Numbered from the stretch's first letter, positions 23,368-31,906 are shown. The stretch is 64,000 nt of DNA from Streptomyces endophytica (GCF_026153355.1 NZ_CP110636.1:3720001-3784000); one strand, 5' to 3'. Translations and numbers: made by a program. Notes: generated by a model from the sequence alone, not told the origin.

Positions 23368-24120
23368 ATGGAACGCAAGAGCAGGTTCTCCCAGTGGCTG
23401 CGCCGGCCGAAGAGCGGATCGGACGGCGGCGATACGGACACGGGATCGGTTGCCGCGCGCGGCCGCGAGGACCTGCTGCTGGCCGCGGCCGATGCGGGCT
23501 TCCCGATCGCCCCGGCGGCGCACCCCTCCGGCTACGGCTGTTCCTGTGAGCGCATCGGCTGTCCCACCCCCGGACGCCACCCCATCTCCTTCGGCTGGCA
23601 GACCGTCGCCACCACCGACCGCGACAAGGTCGCCGCCTGGGTCCGCACCCTCGCGCAGGCCAACTTCATCACCGCCACCGGCATCGCCCACGATGTCCTC
23701 GACGTACCCGTCGAGGCCGGCCGCAGCGCCCTCGGACGACTGGAGGCGGCCGGCATCGAGGTCGGCCCGATCACCCTCAGCGGCGCCGGCTTCGGCGACG
23801 GCCGGATGCTGTTCTTCACCGCCACCCGCGGCACCCCGGACGACGAGGACGAGTGGTGGCCCTGTGAACTGGACTGCCACCCCGAGACCATGGACGAGCA
23901 TCCCGGCCTGCGCTGGCACTGCCGCGGCAGCTACGTCCTCCTGCCGCCCTCCACCCTCCCCGGCGAACAGCCCGCGGTGACCTGGCTGCGCGGCCCCGAA
24001 CTCCCGCTGCCCGACCCGCTGACGCTGCTGGAGTCGCTCACCGACGCCTGCGCGGAGTTCAACGAGCGCGCCGACCGCGAGCACTACCACGAGAGCGCGG
24101 CCTGGCCGATCGGCCGCTGA
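23368..24120 (+). CDS. bifunctional DNA primase/polymerase N-terminal domain protein
   Basis: About 250 residues. The prim-pol-like fold is indicated by LLLAAADAGFPIAPAAHPSG, a Cys/His pattern CSCERIGCPTPGRHPISFGW, and DRDKVAAWVRTLAQANFITATG, a combination common in stand-alone Streptomyces members. The catalytic region looks degenerate: the DxD-type residues of active prim-pols are not obvious (DVLDVPVEAG is the nearest). No helicase domain is attached and no phage genes are nearby, so the role is unclear. ATG 23368 is preceded by GAGGGG. Confidence 0.85.
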   Translation: MERKSRFSQWLRRPKSGSDGGDTDTGSVAARGREDLLLAAADAGFPIAPAAHPSGYGCSCERIGCPTPGRHPISFGWQTVATTDRDKVAAWVRTLAQANFITATGIAHDVLDVPVEAGRSALGRLEAAGIEVGPITLSGAGFGDGRMLFFTATRGTPDDEDEWWPCELDCHPETMDEHPGLRWHCRGSYVLLPPSTLPGEQPAVTWLRGPELPLPDPLTLLESLTDACAEFNERADREHYHESAAWPIGR

Positions 24121-24159
24121 CCGCCGCGCCCCGCGCACCGTTCTTCACGTCCCCCGCCG

Positions 24160-24206
24160 TACGGACAAGGGGCCGCCGGAAACCTCCCGGCGGCCCCTTG
24201 TCCGTA
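24160..24206. terminator. 20-bp perfect stem terminator between convergent genes
   Basis: TACGGACAAGGGGCCGCCGG (24160-24179) is perfectly complementary to 24187-24206, with a 7-base loop. It lies between the prim-pol stop (24120) and the lipoprotein stop (24260, opposite strand). The stem serves both directions. Confidence 0.9.
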
Positions 24207-24259
24207 TCGCGTGGTCCGTCTCGCGCGGTACCGGACTGCTTGCCCGTCTCCCGGCCGGC

Positions 24260-25249
24260 CTACAGCGGCTTGACCGACGTCTTGGCCTCGCGCCGGTTCA
24301 GCACCGTGACCTTGCCCCCGGAGCCCTTCGCCGGCACCGTCACCGCCTGCGCGGAGACGGTGGTGAAGGCCATCCGGTTGGTCTTCTTCGCCGGCCCGTC
24401 CATCAGGCCCTGCAACTGGGCCGGGACCGTGATCACCGAACCCGCGGAGACCGTCTTCTGCTGGTGGTAGAAGGTCGAGAAGAACACCAGCGCGCCACCG
24501 TCCGTGGTCCGCAGCGCCACCGGCGGGTAGTCGGCCGCGGTGTCCTCCCACAGGATGCGGGCGCCCGGCTGGTTGGTGTCCCGCGCGCGCCGGGCCCGCC
24601 AGCCGTCGGTGTTCGGCCCGGACGCGAAGGTGCTGCCCTTGCCGGTGTTGAGGTAGTCGGCGTACGTACGGCTCAGCTTGCCCGGATCGACCGCCAGCCC
24701 GGACTTGCCGCCGGCCGGCACCGCCTCGGCGAAGCCGTCCTGGTCCGTCTTCAGCTCCGGCGCCTTGTTGCCGGCGAACTCCGCCAGGTAGACCGCCCGC
24801 CACTTCTCCTTGATGCCGTTGCGGCTGAACACCAGGAACCAGCGGCTGTACGAACCGTCGGCCGCCTTGCGGTTGCTGGCCGCGTCGGCGATGAAGTACT
24901 TCGGCCAGCCCGCCTGCTTGGGGATCGTGAAGTGCGCGTCCTGGAACGCCAGGGCGGGGTAGGCCGGGTCGCCCTGCGGCTTCAGCGCGTGCGCCGCCTT
25001 TATCCCCGCCTGGTCGAGGGCGAGCAGTGCGCCGCCCTCGAACGAGGGGTTGAGCTCCGGATCGAGCTGCCGCTTGGCCTTGTTGAAGCCGGCGGCGAAG
25101 CGCTGCAGCGCCTTGGCGCCGTCAGCCTTCGTCACCGCCGGCAGCATCTCCCGCTCGCCGTGCACCGTCATGCACCCGCTCAGTATCACCAGCGCCGTCG
25201 CTGCCGACGTCACTGTTGCGGGCACCCGGAACGGCGACCTGCGTGTCAT
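24260..25249 (-). CDS. putative lipoprotein encoded after efeU
   Basis: About 329 residues from ATG 25249, with GAAGGAG 9 bases upstream. The lipobox is LVILSGC within the first 30 residues. The exported part (MTVHGEREMLPAVTKADGAK, then ALQRFAAGFNKAKRQLDPELN, YSRWFLVFSRNG, TYADYLNTGK) is a domain I know only as an uncharacterised actinobacterial lipoprotein. There is no stop codon between the efeU frame and this one, so both are parts of one uninterrupted 617-codon frame, but the internal ribosome site and signal peptide argue that it is made separately. The position behind efeU suggests a surface role in iron handling, unproven. Confidence 0.8.
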   Translation of the reverse strand: MTRRSPFRVPATVTSAATALVILSGCMTVHGEREMLPAVTKADGAKALQRFAAGFNKAKRQLDPELNPSFEGGALLALDQAGIKAAHALKPQGDPAYPALAFQDAHFTIPKQAGWPKYFIADAASNRKAADGSYSRWFLVFSRNGIKEKWRAVYLAEFAGNKAPELKTDQDGFAEAVPAGGKSGLAVDPGKLSRTYADYLNTGKGSTFASGPNTDGWRARRARDTNQPGARILWEDTAADYPPVALRTTDGGALVFFSTFYHQQKTVSAGSVITVPAQLQGLMDGPAKKTNRMAFTTVSAQAVTVPAKGSGGKVTVLNRREAKTSVKPL

Positions 25250-26113
25250 GGGGCTCGGGCTCCTTCGGGGCGACCGGGGCGGACTGGGTGGCCGCCGGGG
25301 TGGCACGATTCGGCGCCACCCTACCGGGGCGAGGAAGAAGCCGAGCGTGGGGATCAGATACAGAGCCCACACCGTGACCTGGAGGACGGTCGGGTCCGGC
25401 TGGAAGTTGAAGATGCCCTTCAGCAGGGTGCCGTACCAGCTGTCGGCCGGGATCTGCGCGCTGATGTCGAACGCCTGCGAGCTCAGCCCGGGCAGCACGG
25501 CCGCCTCCTGCAGGTCGTGGAAGCCGTACGCCAGCACGCCCGCCGCGACCACGACCAGCATCCCGCCGGTCCAGGTGAAGAACTTCGCGAGGTTGATCCG
25601 CACCGCACCGCGGTAGAACAGCCAGCCCAGCACCACGGCGGTCGCCAGCCCCAGCAGCGCCCCGACCAACGGCCGTACGCCGTCGTTGGCGGACTGCGCG
25701 GCGGTCCAGATGAACAGCGCGGTCTCCAGGCCCTCCCGGCCCACCGACAGGAACGCGGTGACCACCAGGGCCACGGTGCCCATCTGCAGCGCCGCGTCCA
25801 GCTTGCCGTGCAGCTCCTTCTTCAGGTGCCGCGCGGTACGCCGCATCCAGAAGACCATCCACGTCACCAGGCCCACGGCGATGATCGACAGCGAACCGCC
25901 GAGCGCCTCCTGCGCCTTGAACGTCAGGGTCTCCGAGCCGAACTGCAGCGCCGCCCCGAACGCGAACGACAGCACCACGGCGAGCGCGATGCCGAGCCAG
26001 ACCGGGCGCAGCGCCTCCCGCCGGCCGGTCTTGACCAGATAGGCGATGAGGATGCAGACGACGAGGCTGGCCTCCAGCCCCTCGCGCAGTCCGATCAGGT
26101 AGTTGCCGAACAC
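25250..26113 (-). CDS. efeU: EfeU ferrous/ferric iron permease (FTR1 family), 3' end fused in frame to the next gene
   Basis: About 288 codons before the next start. The FTR1 signatures are LREGLEASLVV near the N-terminus and VGREGLETALF near residue 125, both with the iron-binding R/E-G-L-E pattern. There are about seven membrane segments (YLVKTGRR loop, SIIAVGLVTWMVFW, FTWTGGMLVVVAAG, LIPTLGFFLAP). It should import iron oxidised or delivered by EfeO and EfeB. Start GTG 26113. After LAPVGW the frame runs through Arg/Pro-rich codons (PPRRPPSPPRSPRRSPSP) into the lipoprotein without a stop, so the natural EfeU C-terminus is uncertain; a lost stop or small indel is likely. Confidence 0.9.
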
Positions 26114-26180
26114 GCCGGTCCCTTCCCTTCTTTCATACGGCCGCCCGTTCCGGACGGCGATCTCGCCGGTCGCGGCGGTG

Positions 26181-27515
26181 TCAGGCGAACAGCTCCCGGC
26201 CCCACCAGTCGTCCGCCTTCCGGACGCCCGGCGGCACCGCGAAGACCGCGGAACCCACGTGCTGGATGTACTCGTTGAGCGCGTCGTTCTGCGACAGCTT
26301 CTGCTGCAGTGGCACGAAGCCGTGCCGCACGTCGCGCTGGTAGGCGAGGAAGAACAGTCCGGCGTCCAGCCGGCCCAGTCCGTCCGTCCCGTCGGTGAAG
26401 GAGTAGCCGCGGCGCAGGATGCGGACCCCGCCGTTGGAGTCGGGGTGCGCGAGCCGGACGTGCGCGGTCGGCAGCATCGACTTCAGGTGCGGCTCGTCGC
26501 GCTCGTTCTTCCGGCCGACCGGGGCACCCTCGCCCTTGTTGCGGCCGAAGATGTCCTCCTGCTCCTTGAGCGAGGTGCGGTCCCAGGTCTCGATGTGCAT
26601 CCGTATGCGGCGCGCGACGAGGTACGAACCGCCCGCCATCCAGCCGGCCTTGCCCTTCTCGTCGCCGTCGCCGACCCACACGTGCTTGTCCAGCGCGGCG
26701 GTGTCGGTGCCCGCGATGTTCCGGGTGCCGTCCTTGAAGCCCATCATGTTGCGCGGCGTCTGGGCGTCCGGCGTCGTCGAGGACGTCTTGCCGAAGCCGA
26801 GCTGGGACCAGCGGATGGCTATCTTGCCGAAGCCGATCCGGGCGAGGTTGCGGATGGCGTGCACCGCCACCTGCGGGTCGTCCGCGCACGCCTGGACGCA
26901 CAGGTCGCCGCCGCTGCGGGACTTGTCGAGGTTGTCGCCGGGGAACTGCGGCAGGTCGATCAGCGCCGCGGGCCGCCGGTCCTTGATACCGAACCGGTCC
27001 TTGCCGTCCTTCTCGAACAGCGACGGGCCGATACCGAAGGTCAGGGTGAGCCGGGACGGCGGCAGACCGAGCGCCTCACCGGTGTCGTCCGGCGGCGCCT
27101 CCGCCAGCCCGCCGACCGCGCCGTCACCGACCGCGTCACCGGCGGTCATCCGCGCGGCGGCCTTGGTCCACTCCTTGAGCAGGGCGATCAGCTCGTCGCG
27201 GTCGTCGGTGGTGACGTCGAACGCGGCGAAGTGCAGCCGGTCCTGGACGGCGGTGGCGATACCCGCCTGGTGCGCGCCGTGGAAGGCCACCGCGGCGCCC
27301 GCGGTGGCGTCCGCGCCGGCCGGCTGGACGTCGTTGCCGACCCGCAGCGCCGCGGCCGTACCGCCGGCCGCCACCGCGCCCAGCGCCAGCCCCGCACCGC
27401 CCCAGCCGAGCAGCGAACGCCGGGACGGCGCCCGCCCGTCGGTGCCCTGCGAGGCCTCGGGGGCCTTCGTCACGTCGTCCGTCTTGTCTGCCATACCGTC
27501 CTCGTCCTGCGTCAT
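26181..27515 (-). CDS. efeB: EfeB deferrochelatase/Dyp-type heme peroxidase, Tat-exported
   Basis: About 444 residues. The Tat signal is SRRSLLGWGGAGLALGAVAAGG (split over residues ~31-52). The Dyp core includes FGIGPSLF, the GxxDG motif GFKDGTRN (near residue 245), an Arg/His heme region (IRMHIETWDRT) and the C-terminal RILRRGYSFTDG. It oxidises ferrous iron or extracts iron from heme at the membrane for EfeU. It lies between efeO and efeU on one strand with gaps of 24 and 67 bp, a standard efeOBU operon order. Confidence 0.95.
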   Translation of the reverse strand: MTQDEDGMADKTDDVTKAPEASQGTDGRAPSRRSLLGWGGAGLALGAVAAGGTAAALRVGNDVQPAGADATAGAAVAFHGAHQAGIATAVQDRLHFAAFDVTTDDRDELIALLKEWTKAAARMTAGDAVGDGAVGGLAEAPPDDTGEALGLPPSRLTLTFGIGPSLFEKDGKDRFGIKDRRPAALIDLPQFPGDNLDKSRSGGDLCVQACADDPQVAVHAIRNLARIGFGKIAIRWSQLGFGKTSSTTPDAQTPRNMMGFKDGTRNIAGTDTAALDKHVWVGDGDEKGKAGWMAGGSYLVARRIRMHIETWDRTSLKEQEDIFGRNKGEGAPVGRKNERDEPHLKSMLPTAHVRLAHPDSNGGVRILRRGYSFTDGTDGLGRLDAGLFFLAYQRDVRHGFVPLQQKLSQNDALNEYIQHVGSAVFAVPPGVRKADDWWGRELFA

Positions 27516-27539
27516 CCTGATCCCCTGCCCGGCGGCGGA

Positions 27540-28691
27540 CTACTTGGCGGTGGCCACGGCTGCGGCCAGCTTCGACAGCGGCTCGGCCAGCGCGTTGACG
27601 CCGTCCGAGAGCTTCTTGCGGTCGCCCTTGCCGACCGTGTCGTACGAGACGAACCCGTCGGCGGACTTGTCGTCGCGGTGGTCGTCGAGCAGCGCGTGGA
27701 TCGCCGCGAACTGCTTGTCCAGCTCCTTGGCCAGCGCCGGCTCGTTCTTGGCGACGACCGGCTTGAGCAGCTCGTACGCCTTCTCGGCGCCCTCGACATT
27801 GCCCTGGAAGTCGACCAGGTCGGTGTGGCTGTAGCGCTCTTCCTCACCGGTGACCTTGCCGGTGGCGACCTCGTCGAGCAGCTCCTTGGCGCCGTTGGCC
27901 ATGCTGGTCGGGGTGATCTCGGCCTTGCCGACCCGCTTCTGCCAGTCCTTGAGGTCGGTGATCAGCTGGTCGGCCAGCTTCTTGTCGTCCCCGGAGATCT
28001 TCTTCTCCTCCCACAGGGACTTCTCCAGCTTGTGCCAGCCGGTCCACTTCTGTCCGCCGGTGAGGCCGTCGGCCCGCACGTCGACCTTGGGGTCGATGTC
28101 GCCGAACGACTCGGCGACCGGCTCGGTGCGCTCCCAGCCGATCCGGGACGGCGCATAGGCCTTCTTCGCGGCCTCCAGGTCGCCGGACTTGACGGCGTCG
28201 GCGAACTTCTGGGCCTTCGGCAGGGTCTCGTCGGCCTGCTCCTGGACGTAACGGCGGTACGCGGCGACCGCGGCGTCCAGCTTGGGGTCGCGCTTGGCGG
28301 CCGCGCTCTTGCCGCTGACCGTCACCTTCTGCCGGATGCCCTTGCCCTTCATGCCCGGCTTGCAGGCTATTTCGTACGAACCGGCCTTGATCTCCGCGGT
28401 GATCTCGGCGTTGGTGCCGGGGCCGATGTTCTCCCGCTCGGTCACGATCCGGTCGCCCGGGGCGTAGACGTACACCTCGGTGACCTTGGAGCCCTTGTTC
28501 TCCACCGAGAACTGCACGTGCCCGGCCGGGAACTCCTTGGCGGACAGCTCGCAGCTGGAGTCGGTCGCGGTCACCTTGACCGCGCCCTTCCCGCCTCCCT
28601 TGCCGTCGTTCTTCGCGGCGCAGCCGGCGACGGCGGTGACGGCCGTGGCCGCGGCGAGGGCGGCGAGGGCGGAGGAGCGAAGGGCTCGCAT
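27540..28691 (-). CDS. efeO: EfeO iron-uptake lipoprotein
   Basis: About 383 residues. Lipoprotein signal MRALRSSALAALAAATAVTA with lipobox VAGC. A cupredoxin-like domain covers ~35-130 (SSCELSAKEFPAGHVQFSVENKG), and a C-terminal M75 imelysin-like domain has the GWHKLEKSLWEEK metal motif. It binds iron outside the membrane for transfer to EfeU. ATG 28691 has GGAG six bases upstream. It is the first gene of the efe operon; an iron box at 28777-28795 lies 86 bp before the start, so DmdR/IdeR repression by Fe2+ is expected. Confidence 0.95.
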   Translation of the reverse strand: MRALRSSALAALAAATAVTAVAGCAAKNDGKGGGKGAVKVTATDSSCELSAKEFPAGHVQFSVENKGSKVTEVYVYAPGDRIVTERENIGPGTNAEITAEIKAGSYEIACKPGMKGKGIRQKVTVSGKSAAAKRDPKLDAAVAAYRRYVQEQADETLPKAQKFADAVKSGDLEAAKKAYAPSRIGWERTEPVAESFGDIDPKVDVRADGLTGGQKWTGWHKLEKSLWEEKKISGDDKKLADQLITDLKDWQKRVGKAEITPTSMANGAKELLDEVATGKVTGEEERYSHTDLVDFQGNVEGAEKAYELLKPVVAKNEPALAKELDKQFAAIHALLDDHRDDKSADGFVSYDTVGKGDRKKLSDGVNALAEPLSKLAAAVATAK

Positions 28692-28776
28692 ACAGGGCTC
28701 CAAGCGGGCTAGGACGAAGAAACGGTGCAGGAGAACGGTAAACAATGGCCGGAGCCACCACTAAGGCGGCCCTAAC

Positions 28777-28795
28777 TTATCTGAGGCTTACCTAT
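28777..28795. promoter_or_regulatory. DmdR/IdeR-type iron box upstream of efeO
   Basis: TTATCTGAGGCTTACCTAT matches 14 of 19 bases of the actinobacterial iron box TTAGGTTAGGCTAACCTAA. It sits 86 bp upstream of efeO on the strand-appropriate side. Confidence 0.8.
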
Positions 28796-28975
28796 TTCTG
28801 CCCACCCTGTCCAGTGATCCCGCTCTCATGCGCAACGGCCCCATCACGGATTGGCCCGCCGCACATCACGGAACGGTCATGCGCCGGTCAAGGTAAGGGC
28901 CCACCCTCGATCCCACCCGTGACCGGCACTTTTCGCCCTTCGCCACCCGCGAGGCGCAAGGTCATCACGGTGGAG

Positions 28976-28994
28976 TTAGGTTAGCCTTACCTAA
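28976..28994. promoter_or_regulatory. near-perfect iron box with a nearby small ORF
   Basis: TTAGGTTAGCCTTACCTAA matches the iron-box consensus at 17 of 19 positions. It ends 21 bp before ATG 29016 (54-codon ORF) and 127 bp before the phzF-like gene. In 28692-29015 I otherwise see only this box, the efeO box and no gene. Confidence 0.92.
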
Positions 28995-29015
28995 GTTTCT
29001 ATTGGGGGGTGCTCC

Positions 29016-29180
29016 ATGACGTCGTTCCCGCCGACCGCGACCCGCGCCCGCGTGCTCTGCGCCGGCCTGCGCCGGGCCCTGGTCCGCGCGGTCTCGCCCG
29101 GCCCCGCGGTTCAATGTCCCGATGACCGCGTACGACGTACTCCGGGTGTTCTGCGGGCCGGACGGCGCCGGGGGCAATGA
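29016..29180 (+). CDS. 54-codon ORF directly behind the iron box
   Basis: ATG 29016 follows GGGGGGTG by 5 bases and the iron box by 21. The product (MTSFPPTATRARVLCAGLRR and onward) has no recognisable domain and becomes Arg-rich where it overlaps the phzF-like gene in another frame. It may be a genuine leader peptide, or the remnant of a siderophore or iron gene whose promoter survives. Coding support beyond the start signals is weak. Confidence 0.35.
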   Translation: MTSFPPTATRARVLCAGLRRALVRAVSPGPAVQCPDDRVRRTPGVLRAGRRRGQ

Positions 29181-29787
29181 CCTGGCGGTGGTGCGGGACG
29201 GGGCGGCGCTCCCCGGCGCCGTCGAACGCGCCACCCTCGCCGCCCGCCTCGGCTTCAGCGAAACCGTGTTCCTCGACGACCCCGACCGGGGCACCGTCGA
29301 CATCCACACCCCGAGCGTCCGGCTCCCGTTCGCCGGGCATCCGCTCGTCGGCCTGGCCTGGCTCCTGCGCGAACAGGGCCGGCCACCGCGCACCCTCCGG
29401 CCGCCGGCCGGTGAGGTCGAGGTGCGCTTCGAGGGCGACCTCACCTGGGTCCGGGGCCGCCCGGAATGGGTGCCTCCGCGCCACACCGAACGCCTCGCCT
29501 CGGTCGCCGAGGTCGACGCCCTGCCCGCCCCGCCGCAGGGGGAGGGCTGGCTCTACGCCTGGGCCTGGCAGGACGAATCCGCCGGCGTGGTCCGCGCCCG
29601 CGGTTTCCCGCGCCGCGGCGACGGCATCGCCGAGGACGAGGCCACCGGCGCGGCCGCCATGCTCCTCACCCACCAACTGGCCCGCCCGTTGACGATCCGT
29701 CAGGGCGCGGCGTCCCAGCTCTTCACCCGCGTCCACCCGGACGGCACCATCGCCGTCGGCGGCCGGGTGCGGCGCGTGGCGGCGTAA
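29122..29787 (+). CDS. PhzF-like isomerase family protein
   Basis: About 221 residues, shorter than the usual 260-300 for PhzF/diaminopimelate-epimerase-fold proteins. Family marks are LGFSETVFLDD (catalytic Glu region), RLPFAGHPLVGLAWLL, and C-terminal GIAEDEATGAAAMLLTHQL with ASQLFTRV. The reaction is unknown; PhzF itself isomerises a phenazine precursor, but no phenazine genes are here. ATG 29122 has no clear Shine-Dalgarno, so it may be coupled to the overlapping small ORF behind the iron box, which would make it iron-regulated. Confidence 0.88.
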   Translation: MTAYDVLRVFCGPDGAGGNDLAVVRDGAALPGAVERATLAARLGFSETVFLDDPDRGTVDIHTPSVRLPFAGHPLVGLAWLLREQGRPPRTLRPPAGEVEVRFEGDLTWVRGRPEWVPPRHTERLASVAEVDALPAPPQGEGWLYAWAWQDESAGVVRARGFPRRGDGIAEDEATGAAAMLLTHQLARPLTIRQGAASQLFTRVHPDGTIAVGGRVRRVAA

Positions 29788-29823
29788 CCGCCCGCCGCCT
29801 CCGGCCCGTTCGCGCTCCTCGTC

Positions 29824-30531
29824 CTACGCGCTGAGCGGGAACTCCTCGCCCAGTGCGTGGAAGACCGCGCTGTTCAGACGGAAGGCGCGGCGGCATTCCT
29901 CGACCACGCGCTGCTTTTCGACCTCGTCCACCGGCAGGGCGTCCAGCAGGGCGCGGTAACTGCGCTTGAAGGCGGCGGGGTTGGCGATGTCCTCGAAGAC
30001 GTAGAAGCGGACGCCGTCGCCCTTGCGCGTGAAGCCCCAGGTCTTCTCGGCGGTGCCGCGGATGATCTGGCCGCCGGAGAGGTCGCCGAGGTAGCGGGTG
30101 TAGTGGTGCGCCACATACCCGGCCGGCCAGTGGTGGGCGCATTCCGTGACGCGGGCGGCGTAGGCGGCGGTGGCCGGCAGCGGCTGCAGACCCGCGCGCC
30201 AGGACGGGCCGCCGAGGTGGGCGAGATCGCGTTCCAGCTCGGGGGTGCGGGCCAGTTCGGGGCGGAGGAACGGGCCCGCCACCGGGTCGCCGGCGAGCGC
30301 CCCGGTCGCGTCCTCCAGGGCGCGGTAGACGAACCACAGCTGCTCGGTGTAGCGCCGGTACGCCGTGACACCGAGCCTGCCGCCGAGGAGGTCGCTCATG
30401 AAGGAGGAGTTCTCGGCCTCGGTGTGCTGCGCGTGGGACGCGGTCCGGATCACCGTCGAGAACGGGGTGGACGGTGCGGCCGGGGCGGGCGCGACGGTCG
30501 AGGGGTGCGGGGCCTGGCTGGACGGTTCCAC
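29824..30531 (-). CDS. biliverdin-producing heme oxygenase
   Basis: About 235 residues. The proximal heme ligand lies in TASHAQHTEAE (near residue 36), and the distal helix glycines in YTRYLGDLSGGQII. Further family blocks are FVYRALEDA and FRLNSAVFHALGEEF. It opens heme to biliverdin, CO and Fe2+, an iron-acquisition step that fits the neighbouring efe operon. GTG 30531 is chosen because GGAGG sits 6 bases upstream; the open frame continues to 30804 but crosses two palindromic operators. Convergent with the phzF-like gene. Confidence 0.95.
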   Translation of the reverse strand: MEPSSQAPHPSTVAPAPAAPSTPFSTVIRTASHAQHTEAENSSFMSDLLGGRLGVTAYRRYTEQLWFVYRALEDATGALAGDPVAGPFLRPELARTPELERDLAHLGGPSWRAGLQPLPATAAYAARVTECAHHWPAGYVAHHYTRYLGDLSGGQIIRGTAEKTWGFTRKGDGVRFYVFEDIANPAAFKRSYRALLDALPVDEVEKQRVVEECRRAFRLNSAVFHALGEEFPLSA

Positions 30532-30571
30532 GACGGACCTCCGGGGCCGAGGGGCGCGAACGGGCGGGCAG

Positions 30572-30632
30572 ATTTGCCGACTCACTGTCGGTAAATCAGT
30601 GTAGGGGTGTTTCCGACGCGCTGTCGGTAAAA
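30572..30632. promoter_or_regulatory. twin CCGAC-N5-GTCGG operators upstream of the heme oxygenase
   Basis: Site 1 (30572-30596): ATTTGCCGAC, TCACT, GTCGGTAAAT, 10-bp arms with one mismatch. Site 2 (30609-30632): CCGAC, GCGCT, GTCGG with A/T-rich ends. The centres are 36 bp apart and lie 40-100 bp before the heme oxygenase start. They do not resemble an iron box. Confidence 0.8.
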
Positions 30633-30695
30633 ATTCTGCCAGGCCCGTACCCCGGGCGCGAGGCGGCCACCAGGCCGGGGCCGCCCCGCCCGCGG

Positions 30696-31553
30696 TCAGG
30701 GAAGGGTGAGGATCTCCGCGCCGGTCTCCGTGACCACCAGGGTGTGCTCGAACTGCGCGGTCCGCTTGCGGTCCTTGGTGACCACGGTCCAGCCGTCCGC
30801 CCACATGTCGTACTCGTGCGTGCCCAGCGTCAGCATCGGCTCGATGGTGAACGTCATGCCGGGCTTGATGTCGGTGGTGTGGTGCGGGCTGTCGTAGTGC
30901 GGAACGATCAGACCGGAGTGGAACGACGAGTTGATGCCGTGACCGGTGAAGTCACGGACCACGCCGTAGCCGAAGCGCTTGGCGTAGGACTCGATGACCC
31001 GGCCGATGATGTTGATCTGCCGGCCCGGCTTGACCGCCTTGATCGCGCGGTTGAGCGCCTCCTGTGTGCGCTCGACCAGCAGCCGCGACTCCTCGTCCAC
31101 CTCACCGCACAGGTACGTGGCGTTGTTGTCGCCGTGCACGCCGTGGATGTACGCGGTCACGTCCAGGTTCACGATGTCGCCGTCCTTGAGGACGGTGGAG
31201 TCCGGGATGCCGTGGCAGATGACCTCGTTGAGCGAGGAGCACAGCGACTTGGGGAAGCCGCGGTAGCCGAGCGTGGACGGGTAGGCGCCGTGGTCGCACA
31301 TGAACTCATGCGCCACCCGGTCCAGTTCGTCGGTCGTCACGCCGGGCTGGATGTGCTTGGCGGCCTCCGCCATCGCCTGGGCGGCGATCCGGCCGGCGAT
31401 CCGCATCTTCTCGATCGTTTCGGCGTCCTGCACCTCGGGCCCCGTGTAGGGCGTGGGCGCGTCCTTCCCGACGTACTCGGGGCGCGCGATCGAGGCGGGG
31501 ACGGGGCGGGTGGGGGAGATCTTCCCCGGGACAAGAAGCGACTGGCCAGACAT
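30696..31553 (-). CDS. map: type I methionine aminopeptidase
   Basis: About 285 residues. Metal ligands are visible: D in IVNLDVTAY, D in GVHGDNNAT, H in DFTGHGI, E in FTIEPML and E in AQFEHT. The N-terminal extension (SGQSLLVPGKISPTRPVP) is typical of the longer actinobacterial MetAP1c type. It removes the initiator Met from nascent proteins. ATG 31553 chosen. The small ORF on the opposite strand starts 66 bp away, so the two share a divergent promoter region. Confidence 0.96.
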   Translation of the reverse strand: MSGQSLLVPGKISPTRPVPASIARPEYVGKDAPTPYTGPEVQDAETIEKMRIAGRIAAQAMAEAAKHIQPGVTTDELDRVAHEFMCDHGAYPSTLGYRGFPKSLCSSLNEVICHGIPDSTVLKDGDIVNLDVTAYIHGVHGDNNATYLCGEVDEESRLLVERTQEALNRAIKAVKPGRQINIIGRVIESYAKRFGYGVVRDFTGHGINSSFHSGLIVPHYDSPHHTTDIKPGMTFTIEPMLTLGTHEYDMWADGWTVVTKDRKRTAQFEHTLVVTETGAEILTLP

Positions 31554-31619
31554 GCCAGCGAGTGTATCCGCGGCCCGTCGGGCAGGATGGTGGCACGGAG
31601 CACCCCACAGGAGGCGGCG

Positions 31620-31859
31620 ATGGCGCTCTTCAAGAGGCGGACGGTCGGACAGCCGGGCGAGTGGTTCTACTGCCTCAAGCACGGCACGGTCGAGGAGGGC
31701 CCCCAGTGCCGCGCCGCCGACCGCTTCGGCCCGTACAGCACCCGCGAGGAGGCCGCCCACGCCATGGAGACCGCCCGCGAGCGGAACGTGGAGTGGGAGA
31801 ACGACCCCAAGTGGCACGACACGGGGAAGGGCGGGGACGGGGACCGCGAGGAGGACTAG
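31620..31859 (+). CDS. small conserved Streptomyces protein beside map
   Basis: About 79 residues: GEWFYCLKHGTVEEGPQCRA, then DRFGPYSTREEAAHAMETAR and an acidic tail. The GPY..REEA..A pattern is SPOR-like, with a possible two-Cys/His site (YCLKH, QCRA). I recall similar short proteins next to map in other Streptomyces; no function is known. ATG 31620 with AGGAGG 6 bases upstream is a clear start. Confidence 0.8.
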   Translation: MALFKRRTVGQPGEWFYCLKHGTVEEGPQCRAADRFGPYSTREEAAHAMETARERNVEWENDPKWHDTGKGGDGDREED

Positions 31860-31906
31860 CCGCTCCTCCGGGCGGCCTCCGGGCGGTGGCCTCCGGGTGG
31901 TGGCCT

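Noticed and set aside
23368..24120. Prophage or plasmid remnant around the prim-pol gene
   Set aside because: No integrase, att-like repeat, helicase or phage gene nearby, and base composition matches the neighbours.
26103..28712. 869-residue plus-strand open frame opposite efeO and efeB
   Set aside because: Antisense shadow; composition is typical of complementary GC-rich codons and the efe genes are unambiguous.
28976..28994. Iron box as the main efeO operator
   Set aside because: It is 285 bp from efeO and points best to the plus-strand ORF; the weaker box at 28777-28795 is better placed for efeO.
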